The translations under genes and the position numbers were made by a program. 12,614 bases of DNA from the NCBI GenBank assembly GCA_030841765.1, contig JAUUSS010000070.1:1-12614 (forward strand). Direction: 5' to 3'. Positions 8,201 to 12,614 of this stretch are shown here, one piece after another. Origin of the DNA: Collinsella aerofaciens. GTDB lineage: Bacteria; Actinomycetota; Coriobacteriia; Coriobacteriales; Coriobacteriaceae. Within the stretch, counting starts at the first letter, position 1; the number at the start of each line of letters is the position of its first letter. The notes under the pieces were generated by a model. That model was not told the DNA's origin. It did not search any database and saw only the letters and a list, made by a program, of their open reading frames with translations.

Positions 8201-9673
8201 AAATGCCTCGGTCGCGATATCCTCAACGGCTATTCCGAGGTTTTTGGCAAAACCCTCGAGGAACGAGCCGCAGCCCGCAGAGCACGCCTCGTTGACGACG
8301 ATATCGGTCAGCACGCCGTGGTTGAGCCAGATGGCCTTCATATCCTGTCCGCCGATGTCGAGCACGAAGGTCGCATCGGGAACGCATGCGCACGCGGCGC
8401 GGGCGTGCGCGACCGTCTCGACCGTATGGTAGTCGGCGTGGAACGCGCGCGCGAAAAGCTCCTCGCCGTATCCCGTGGTGCCCACGGCATCGATCGCAAG
8501 CGTGACTCCCGCTGTCTCCCAGCGGTTCTTCAAGCTGACAAGACCCTGTTGGGCGACGTCGAGCGGTCTGCCGTTATTAGACGCGTAGAACGAATCGACA
8601 AGCTCACCCGCCTCATCGACCAGGGCGAACTTGGTCGTCGTGCTCCCCGAATCGATACCGAGCGCCACACGCACCGTCTCTCCGGGCGCATACGCATCCG
8701 GACCCTTTGCCGGCGTCTCTTTGCCATGGCGTGCCGTAAAATCCGCCTGCTCGGCAGGTGTGGCAAAAAAGGGCTGGGCAAGACGTCCCTCCCCGCTTGC
8801 GGGCGCGACCGTCTCGAGCTTATCCAGCCGGACAAAAGCGTCGGGAAGGTCGATCGGTTGGGACGATGCGAACATGTCGGTCAGCGACAGGGCGGCACCG
8901 CGCGCGACCATGATCTGCGGATCGCGCGGGACGATAACCTGATCGTCCGATAGATTCAGTTGCTCCCGGAACACGCGGACCAGTGTGGGGTTGTAGGCGA
9001 GCGTACCGCCCTCGAAGATTACCGGCGGCTCGATGTCGATACCCTGGGCCAGACCGCCGATCGTTTGGCGGGCGACCGCGTGAAGCGCCGAAAGCGCCAG
9101 GTCGGTGGTAGGAATGCCCTCGTTGAGCAGCGGCTGGATATCGGTCTTTGCGTACACGCCGCAGCGGCCCGAGACCTCGTGGACGGTCGTTCCCCGGCTT
9201 GCGAGCTGCTCGAACTCGCCCGATTCGGTGCCGACCCCCATGAGCTTTGCCATCTCGTCGATAAATGCACCGGTACCGCCTGCGCACGAGCCGTTCATGC
9301 GCATGTCGGCAACCTCGATGTCTCCCTTATCGTTGGTGCGGAAGAAGATCATCTTGGCGTCTTGGCCGCCCAGCTCGATGGCGCAGCGCGTCTGCGGATA
9401 GAACCTGCTGATCGCGAGCGCGTTGGCGACCACCTCCTGAACGTACGAGGCGCCCAGCGCGGTCGCGATATCGCGCGCACCCGAGCCGGTCACCGCAACG
9501 CGCAGTGACTCATGGGGAAAGCGCTCGGCGAGCTCGCCGAGCATGGCGCGCACGCTCGCTGTCTGACACGCCCCGTGGCGGCGATATCCCCACCACGCCT
9601 CGGTCATATCCTCGTGCATCGCGTAAACTTTGGTCGTCGTCGACCCTACGTCCAGTCCTACTAGCAACGCCAT
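5234..9673 (-). CDS. Giant acyl-CoA dehydratase activase/dehydratase-type fusion (BadF/HgdC x2 - DUF2229 - HgdB-like)
   Basis: Protein of 1479 residues with four modules. Module 1 (about 1-270): ASKHA ATPase, phosphate loop GLDVGSTTTK (6-15), GGQDAKM, and Cys130 (GSCAGGTG) and Cys171 (GRCGVYAK) at the places of the HgdC [4Fe-4S] ligands. Module 2 (about 335-600): the same fold again, GIDSGSTTTK (339-348), GGQDMKA, Cys464 (NEACSAGCG) and Cys503 (SRCTVF). A Cys-rich linker has C627, C630, C634 and C653. Module 3 (about 720-1040, DUF2229 type) has VCFPAK with C773 and FGCGHD with C988. Module 4 (about 1068-1479) has ICFPAQ with C1120 and PFGCLP with C1418. Known relatives use ATP to push one electron into a low-potential Fe-S enzyme that dehydrates 2-hydroxyacyl-CoA or reduces hard substrates. 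The activity here is inferred and the substrate unknown. Start ATG 9673 has GGAG four bases upstream. It is first gene of an operon with tetR. There is no signal peptide, so it acts in the cytosol. Confidence 0.93.
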   Translation of the reverse strand: MALLVGLDVGSTTTKVYAMHEDMTEAWWGYRRHGACQTASVRAMLGELAERFPHESLRVAVTGSGARDIATALGASYVQEVVANALAISRFYPQTRCAIELGGQDAKMIFFRTNDKGDIEVADMRMNGSCAGGTGAFIDEMAKLMGVGTESGEFEQLASRGTTVHEVSGRCGVYAKTDIQPLLNEGIPTTDLALSALHAVARQTIGGLAQGIDIEPPVIFEGGTLAYNPTLVRVFREQLNLSDDQVIVPRDPQIMVARGAALSLTDMFASSQPIDLPDAFVRLDKLETVAPASGEGRLAQPFFATPAEQADFTARHGKETPAKGPDAYAPGETVRVALGIDSGSTTTKFALVDEAGELVDSFYASNNGRPLDVAQQGLVSLKNRWETAGVTLAIDAVGTTGYGEELFARAFHADYHTVETVAHARAACACVPDATFVLDIGGQDMKAIWLNHGVLTDIVVNEACSAGCGSFLEGFAKNLGIAVEDIATEAFSSKAPAVLGSRCTVFMNSSVVSEQRRGKGPGDIMAGLCRSIIENVFTKVIRVSNLNRLGDKVVVQGGTFRNDAVLRAFEQYLGKPVTRAPHPGLMGAIGIALLAREECRKGDAGTSFIGLDAVERFEHREFGDVTCRRCNNRCQRAVVAFGDGSLYVTGNRCPRGGAISWDELVREVPAAEELRPQGACEAQAPGTGRDRTAAAPNLFVDREKLLFESYPTVPVSGGRDVTIGIPRVLEFWDTMPFWSTFFSTLGFKVRVSGRSTKAMYERGLAHVTSDTVCFPAKLVHGHIRNLVDAGVDRIFMPIITTVPTENTASTSEWMCAVVKGYPYVMRNSDNPEERFGVPFDTPLFHWYDEGDRNRQLKAWCKETFDIDADLVAKATDQADRAQETFENQLQLRGRQVLENVHEDGGYAVVIASRPYHNDPLVNHGLPKLFSERGIPVLTPDAVPGVCNVDLSNSRIDIVNNYHARMLSCAVIVASTPELELVQMGSFGCGHDAYLTDEIARMMGEMGSKVPMMIKLDESDVAGPMGIRVRSFIESVNRRRAEERAEGARVHAVHPLDDPYKVKYTKRDRHDKIALVPNTSHAFCRLMTAAMRNQGVRAEALDIGREDAIRLGKRYVHNDICFPAQIVIGEALAALESGKYDPHDVAVVTGKYIGDCRLTHYMPLLRRALDDAGYDYVPVLTNDDVDAHNAHPGFKLGLGPSIQIAYGLPMIDALEAMLRRIRPYELEKGAADAAFDRALDEVIEGMERSGLRGQATGFKRALAIMDAVPYDRSNPHPTVLIVGEYLLNFHLGANHEIERYLEDNGLEVIEARMTDVIRKTYFYKHAQSREFHVDLSLPEKAWYATADNLFELAHDRCDRLGAASPLYEPPTRMPELVRASDKILHHTFDAGEGVLIPAEILEHAKRGCRNFVILQPFGCLPNHVVGRGLIHALKEQYPTAQFLPLDYDPDVSFANVENRLQMLIMNAKAQGCGEAHGETA

Positions 9674-9705
9674 AATGCTCCGTCTCTCGCATTTTTCCCG
9701 CTAGA

Positions 9706-9714
9706 GATATACCA
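9706..9714 (-). promoter_or_regulatory. Candidate extended -10 promoter of the giant gene-tetR operon
   Basis: On the minus strand TGG followed by TATATC (hexamer at 9706-9711) resembles an extended -10 element, and would give a leader of roughly 26 bases before the ATG at 9673. No good -35 hexamer occurs 16-18 bases upstream; that place lies inside the palindrome at 9723-9743, which fits repression by steric block. The hexamer matches the consensus at only four of six positions, so the exact start point is uncertain. Confidence 0.45.
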
Positions 9715-9722
9715 CTCTACGT

Positions 9723-9743
9723 AATACAACAGACTGTTGTATT
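9723..9743. promoter_or_regulatory. Palindromic operator, probable TetR binding site
   Basis: Two perfectly complementary 10-base arms, AATACAACAG (9723-9732) and CTGTTGTATT (9734-9743), around a single A at 9733. Odd-length near-perfect palindromes of about 20 bases are typical TetR-family operators. It is AT-rich in a GC-rich genome, lies 50 bases upstream of the giant gene's start, and covers the place where the -35 element would be relative to the extended -10 at 9706-9714. The tetR gene is the second gene of the operon controlled here, so feedback repression is inferred. Confidence 0.75.
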
Positions 9744-9755
9744 TAAACTCCGTAT

Positions 9756-9788
9756 AAAAAGCGGCTGCCGAAACGCTTCAGCAGCCGC
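9756..9788 (-). terminator. Intrinsic terminator of the DUF2798 gene
   Basis: GCGGCTGC (9761-9768) and GCAGCCGC (9781-9788) form a perfect eight-base stem. It extends inward through a wobble pair and GAA/TTC to a four-base loop, and on the minus strand it is followed directly by TTTTT (9756-9760). This is a textbook Rho-independent terminator for minus-strand transcripts arriving from 9955-10503. It insulates the operator and promoter of the giant gene, which begin 13 bases further on. Confidence 0.88.
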
Positions 9789-9900
9789 CGAATGCACCAA
9801 CAGATTGTTCTGCGCGCTAGCACGTCGGGCAACGGAGCAGCACGGGCCCTCCGGTCATGCGCACCGCTCACGCCCGCGATGTCGCCGAGAGAGCTATCCA

Positions 9901-9952
9901 CGCTTAGGGCTCCAACCAAGCAAGTCGCCCGCGCTCAGCAGATCCCTAAGCG
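9901..9952 (-). other. Long-range inverted repeat abutting the DUF2798 gene stop codon
   Basis: CGCTTAGGG (9901-9909) and CCCTAAGCG (9944-9952) are perfect nine-base arms separated by 34 bases, beginning two bases after the stop codon at 9955-9957 in the direction of transcription. There is no T-run, and the real terminator lies about 110 bases further downstream, so the transcript would carry a 3' untranslated region of roughly 170-200 bases with two stable structures. The rest of 9789-9900 shows no convincing gene on either strand. Confidence 0.4.
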
Positions 9953-9954
9953 AG

Positions 9955-10503
9955 CTACTCGCACTCAGGAGCCATAGCCTGCTCCAAGAGCTCGGCATGC
10001 TCCTCCTCGAAAACCGTCCCCACAGGGAAGGCGCGACGGAAGACGAAGCGGGAAATCGGACCGACTACCAAAAGGTTCCACGGCAGCGCCATCACAAAAT
10101 TATGCGGGATGTTGATCATCCAGATCGCGGGCACGGAATACAGGTTCGCAAGGATGCCGCCGGGCATGTGCGTCAGACCCTCACAGGCCCCGTACAGCGA
10201 CATGATGATGACCATGGGAACGACCATGCAGGAGCTGACGGCGAGCGTCATGGCAAGTGGCGAGCTCTTGCCCGGCGTGACCAAGTACTTAAAGGCGAAA
10301 CCCTTGGCGAGCGGGCTGGCGACGAACCAGTCGCAGCACATGGCAAAAATGTAGGCAACGGGGAAGCCGAGCCACGCAGTGGCAACGACCTCGCCGTTGA
10401 TGGCCCCGTGCTGCAGGGCAACGTTGTAGATGCTCATCCAGAGCACCATGCAAAAGCACATGATAAAGGTGAACAGCAGGCTCTCTCGTTTGTTGATAGG
10501 CAT
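9955..10503 (-). CDS. DUF2798-family four-helix integral membrane protein
   Basis: A 182-residue membrane protein of unknown function. Four hydrophobic segments lie at about 9-29, 40-60, 82-104 and 124-148, arranged as two pairs with the repeated DUF2798 pattern: a charged MPxNKRES-type N-terminus, then a TM pair, then a polar turn (SPLAKGFAFKYLVTPGKSS), then a second pair ending in a basic stretch (SRFVFRR). The tail after 160 is acidic (VFEEEHAELLEQ) and probably cytoplasmic. There is no catalytic motif and no cleavable signal peptide. The start at 10503 matches the typical family N-terminus; AGGAA lies about 11 bases upstream, a little far. The TTG at 10563 would fall inside the terminator hairpin and is rejected. 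The gene is monocistronic, with its own strong terminator and a structured upstream region. Family assignment is by recognition of pattern and topology. Confidence 0.82.
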   Translation of the reverse strand: MPINKRESLLFTFIMCFCMVLWMSIYNVALQHGAINGEVVATAWLGFPVAYIFAMCCDWFVASPLAKGFAFKYLVTPGKSSPLAMTLAVSSCMVVPMVIIMSLYGACEGLTHMPGGILANLYSVPAIWMINIPHNFVMALPWNLLVVGPISRFVFRRAFPVGTVFEEEHAELLEQAMAPECE

Positions 10504-10547
10504 AAAGGGCAGATTCCTCTCTGTGTTGTACCGCGGCGCCACGCAAC

Positions 10548-10598
10548 AAAAACGGGCGGGCAAGATGGAGCTGTTGGAACTTCATCTCGCCCGCCCGT
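10548..10598 (-). terminator. Very strong intrinsic terminator upstream of the DUF2798 gene
   Basis: ACGGGCGGGC (10552-10561) and GCCCGCCCGT (10589-10598) pair perfectly over 10 bases. After one mismatch AGATG/CATCT continues the stem, which ends in a wobble and two more pairs around a nine-base loop. On the minus strand the stem runs straight into TTTTT (10548-10552). It should stop thrE transcripts, although it lies about 218 bases past the thrE stop. Because only 44 bases separate it from the DUF2798 start codon, it could instead be a conditional terminator in that gene's leader. Confidence 0.85.
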
Positions 10599-10642
10599 GG
10601 TACGCGCGTCTGCGACTACTTATGTGGTGGAACCAGCCTAGC

Positions 10643-10662
10643 ACGAAACGCATGCGCTTCGT
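10643..10662. promoter_or_regulatory. Near-perfect 20-base palindrome, possible operator
   Basis: ACGAAACGCA (10643-10652) followed at once by TGCGCTTCGT (10653-10662) is complementary at nine of ten positions, with the perfect centre CGCATGCG. It lies 140-160 bases upstream of the DUF2798 start and upstream of the terminator at 10548-10598. Size and symmetry fit a homodimeric regulator site, but no regulator gene in the window can be linked to it, and it could also be a small RNA hairpin. Confidence 0.35.
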
Positions 10663-10713
10663 AAGCGTTGAGTTTATGAAGATGCAGGGCACCGATAATC
10701 CCCCGACCCCATA

Positions 10714-10780
10714 AGTTGCGGTGGAATACGGACTGTTTTGACCCTTTAAGCAGCAATTCAGTCCCTATTTCACCGCAACT
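10714..10780. repeat. 67-base inverted-repeat element with 22-base arms
   Basis: The arms are 10714-10735 (beginning AGTTGCGGTG, ending GGACTG) and 10759-10780 (beginning CAGTCC, ending CACCGCAACT). They are complementary at 20 of 22 positions, and the loop is 23 bases. There is no gene inside and no T-run on either side, so a terminator is unlikely. Size, long near-perfect arms and intergenic position fit a REP/BIME- or MITE-like interspersed element; copies elsewhere in the genome are expected but cannot be seen here. Confidence 0.6.
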
Positions 10781-10783
10781 CAT

Positions 10784-10816
10784 TTGGTGCAAAGTAACCT
10801 GTCCCCCTTGTACCAA
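10784..10816. repeat. Adjacent 33-base inverted repeat at the thrE stop codon
   Basis: TTGGTGCAA (10784-10792) and TTGTACCAA (10808-10816) pair at eight of nine positions around a 15-base spacer; on the minus strand the spacer contains GGGGGACAGG. It begins three bases from the larger element at 10714-10780 and ends exactly before the thrE TAA. The GGGGACAGG-type core resembles interspersed repeats associated with REP-linked transposases in other bacteria; this is recognition, not proof. Confidence 0.5.
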
Positions 10817-12385
10817 TTAGCTGGTGTGGCGCCAGCGAGGGTCGGTGAGCGTACGCGCCACACCCAGTCCAACGGGCAGAAACGCTACGATGAGCACTGC
10901 GCGCACAAACCAGCCGAGCATATTGACCGTGTCGAAGGTGCACATGTAATACATCGAGCGATACAGATACAAGCCCGGCACCATAATGACAATCGAAGGC
11001 ACCGTGAGGGCGATGCGCGGGTAGGTGAGCTTGACTTCAGCCAAGCTTGCGAGCAGCCCCGATACCAGCGCGCCGATAAACGCTGCTGCCTCGGGAGGCA
11101 TTCCCGTGCTGAGGCCCAGGAAGGGAATCATCGTCGGCGCATCGACAAGGGTCAGACGCAGGGTATTGGACACGGCGCCGATCAACCCAGCTGCCGCGGC
11201 CATCTTTACCGGGCTGTTGAACATCACCGAGAAGCCGAATACGCCAACGAAGCTCATCACCACGCGCAGGAGCGTAAGGGCAAGCGGCGAAAGGCCCAGT
11301 GGGGCAAAGTCGTCCGGCGCCAGGCCAACACACTCGGCAACCATCCAACCTACGAGGGTCGCCATCACAATAATCGATACGGCATATGAAAGGCGCTCGA
11401 TACCGCTTCGCATGTCGAGCTTAGCGATGTCGAGGCCTGCCGTAATGAGTGGAAAGCCGGGAATCACAAAGAGCATGGCGCCGATATAGCCTTCTTGGTG
11501 CGACATTGCCCCCGGTATGACCTGGCCAAGGCCGAGCAATGCCAGCAGATACGAAACGCAAGCGAGCGCAACGCCGGTCGTCAGCGCGCTGAACTGACCA
11601 AGGCCTTGCTTGAGAATATGGGAGCGGGCAAAGTTGCCGACACCCGCGCCCACGAACGCGCAGGCCATCTCGATAGGGCCGCCGCCGAGCAAAAAAACGA
11701 AGGCGCCACAGGCGCAGGCCGCCGCAAGGCCCTGTTGCCAAGGCGCGTAATCAGGTTTTGAACTCTCAACGGTCTTGAGCATCTCGTGATACTCGTGCAC
11801 CGTGAAGCGACGACCATAGGTCTCGATTTCCTTGAGGAAACTCTCCATCATCCAAATGCGATGGGTATTGACGCCCGTTGTGGGCAAGCTGACGACCTCA
11901 TTAAAGCAGTGACCATCTTCGATGCAGGTGCACTCAAACGACAGAAGACTTAAGTCAACGTGGATGGTGACACCGAGTACGGCGGCAACACGATTCATGG
12001 TATCGCGCACGCGCCAGGCACCCGTTCCGCTTGCCAGCATAAGCATGCCGGTGCGGCAGATGATGGATGATTTATCGGTGAGCGGCGCATCGACGGCAAG
12101 CTCATCGCCTGCCGTCACGATCTGGTGCCAGTCAGTTTTCATATGGAGCGCGCCGGCACGGACACCGTGGTGCATGGGGGCTCTCGAAAGCAGCGAGTCA
12201 AGGCGCGAAGGCTGTGAGGGCTCCGCCGATTCGCCCTCGTCCTCGTCGGGCTCTTCATCGACCAGATCAAAGGAATCAAGCGGCGCTGGCTCGCGACGGT
12301 CGATCAGCTCCTCGTCCTCATCATCAAAGTAATTGAACTGATCGAGCATGTCCTCTTCGATTGAACGCTCGCTCGCGTCGTCCAT
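10817..12385 (-). CDS. ThrE-family threonine/serine exporter (fused DUF1212 and ThrE_2 halves)
   Basis: Inner-membrane exporter of 522 residues, similar in length to Corynebacterium ThrE, which expels threonine and serine using the proton gradient. Residues 1-60 are a disordered acidic tail (26 Asp/Glu). About 75-205 is the cytosolic part of the N-terminal half, with the signature SGTGAWRVRDTM (119-130). About 215-350 holds five TM helices and the second signature, PGFPLITAGLDI (309-320) followed by SGIERL (327-332). About 365-515 is the C-terminal ThrE_2 half with further helices and PSIVIMVPG (463-471). The halves are separate genes in many Bacillota but joined here, as in actinobacteria. 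The start at 12385 has GGGAG seven bases upstream. CTCIEDGHC (152-160) carries three cysteines in a soluble loop. It stops at TAA, touching a repeat element. Transported substrate is inferred from the family; dipeptides or other amino acids are possible. Confidence 0.9.
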   Translation of the reverse strand: MDDASERSIEEDMLDQFNYFDDEDEELIDRREPAPLDSFDLVDEEPDEDEGESAEPSQPSRLDSLLSRAPMHHGVRAGALHMKTDWHQIVTAGDELAVDAPLTDKSSIICRTGMLMLASGTGAWRVRDTMNRVAAVLGVTIHVDLSLLSFECTCIEDGHCFNEVVSLPTTGVNTHRIWMMESFLKEIETYGRRFTVHEYHEMLKTVESSKPDYAPWQQGLAAACACGAFVFLLGGGPIEMACAFVGAGVGNFARSHILKQGLGQFSALTTGVALACVSYLLALLGLGQVIPGAMSHQEGYIGAMLFVIPGFPLITAGLDIAKLDMRSGIERLSYAVSIIVMATLVGWMVAECVGLAPDDFAPLGLSPLALTLLRVVMSFVGVFGFSVMFNSPVKMAAAAGLIGAVSNTLRLTLVDAPTMIPFLGLSTGMPPEAAAFIGALVSGLLASLAEVKLTYPRIALTVPSIVIMVPGLYLYRSMYYMCTFDTVNMLGWFVRAVLIVAFLPVGLGVARTLTDPRWRHTS

Positions 12386-12614
12386 ATAGACGCTCCCTTC
12401 CTACCGACTAACCCCCATCCTAGGCAGCAACGGCTAAAGGAAACATAAAAGAGACGGCTGTCATGCGAACCATGCGCGCAATAGCCGTGGGTAGTCGTTT
12501 AAGAACGTCCACAATGACTACATCGATGTTCTAAGTGTCAACCAAGTCAACGCCGCAGATAGAGGACGGACAGCGAGCGACGTCCAGAGCGAACAAGTTG
12601 GCATGAAAAAGGCA
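12386..12614 (-). other. Leader/intergenic region upstream of thrE
   Basis: No gene can be supported. A perfect TTGACA reads on the minus strand at 12536-12541 but lacks a good -10 at the right spacing. Two minus-strand frames are open from the window edge to stops near 12522-12533, so the 3' end of an upstream minus-strand gene may lie here. A plus-strand ATGAAAAAGGCA at 12603-12614 could begin a divergent gene but has no ribosome site. The terminator-like hairpin at 12447-12488 is described separately. Confidence 0.4.
12447..12488 (-). terminator. Terminator-like hairpin between an upstream minus-strand unit and thrE
   Basis: ACGGCT (12454-12459) and AGCCGT (12483-12488) form a six-base stem, with partial inner pairing (TGCG/CGCA). 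On the minus strand the stem is followed by CTCTTTTATG, with TTTT at 12447-12450. It lies about 62 bases before the thrE start codon. It may end an upstream transcript from beyond the window or act in the thrE leader. The stem is short, so moderate confidence. Confidence 0.5.

Larger units (their letters stand above)
10504..10816. other. Gene-free, structure-rich intergenic region of 313 bases
   Basis: No credible gene on either strand. In the direction of minus-strand transcription it holds a short inverted repeat touching the thrE stop codon (10784-10816), a large hairpin element (10714-10780), a 20-base palindrome (10643-10662), a strong terminator (10548-10598) and 44 bases to the next start codon. 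No strong -35/-10 pair for the DUF2798 gene is obvious; CATAAG near 10617-10622 with a weak upstream TTTCGT is the least bad candidate. Confidence 0.6.

Noticed and set aside
9792..9977. 61-codon plus-strand frame and an overlapping minus-strand GTG frame between the DUF2798 gene and its terminator
   Set aside because: No ribosome site, no family resemblance, and the minus-strand frame runs through the terminator hairpin. The stretch is better described as a 3' untranslated region.
10520..10545. T-box-like motif (TGGCGCCGCGG on the minus strand) upstream of the DUF2798 gene
   Set aside because: It resembles the T-box core but lies after the terminator rather than in front of it, no specifier stem is recognisable, and the gene is not an aminoacyl-tRNA or amino-acid gene.
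12531..12614. Possible 3' end of a minus-strand gene, or start of a plus-strand gene at ATGAAAAAGGCA
   Set aside because: Two minus-strand frames are open, so neither is distinguished, and the plus-strand ATG lacks a ribosome site and is cut by the window edge after four codons.
1..12614. CRISPR array, tRNA, rRNA, transposase, prophage or defence genes
   Set aside because: Searched by eye on both strands; no regularly spaced repeats, no cloverleaf, and no gene of these classes was recognised.

Overview
The window is GC-rich, and all six recognisable protein genes are read from the minus strand. The gene content is an M20 dipeptidase, a ClpC unfoldase without the ctsR-mcsAB neighbours usual in Bacillota, a giant activase/dehydratase-type fusion with a TetR regulator, a DUF2798 membrane protein and a fused ThrE-type exporter. 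Together with the codon bias this suggests a strictly anaerobic gut actinobacterium of the class Coriobacteriia, probably Collinsella or a close relative. The taxonomic call is recognition and inference; no marker RNA is present.

Read in the direction of transcription, from high to low coordinates, the layout is as follows. 12386-12614 is leader or intergenic sequence with a terminator-like hairpin and a possible competing pairing. 10817-12385 is a ThrE-family threonine/serine exporter with an acidic N-terminal tail. 10504-10816 has no gene; it holds two adjacent inverted repeats of interspersed-element type, a 20-bp palindrome and a very strong intrinsic terminator. 9955-10503 is a four-helix DUF2798 membrane protein, and its terminator is at 9756-9788. 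5234-9673 is a 1479-residue protein joining two BadF/HgdC-type ATPase modules to two HgdB-like modules. 4561-5250 is a TetR-family regulator overlapping the end of the giant gene. 1726-4368 is clpC. 54-1511 is pepD, separated from clpC by a hairpin terminator.

The best-supported regulatory story concerns the giant redox enzyme and the TetR gene. They form a translationally coupled two-gene operon. A near-perfect palindrome, two 10-bp arms around one base, sits over the expected -35 region of the operon promoter. The economical model is that the TetR protein represses its own operon until an effector, perhaps an acyl-CoA or aromatic compound, releases it. The giant protein is itself the most unusual object here. 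Within one chain it has two sets of the activase cysteines that hold a shared [4Fe-4S] cluster in HgdC homodimers, a Cys-rich linker, and two dehydratase-like halves. It may therefore carry out both ATP-driven electron activation and low-potential reduction. Its substrate cannot be read from the sequence. I see no CRISPR array, tRNA, rRNA, insertion sequence with transposase, or prophage gene.
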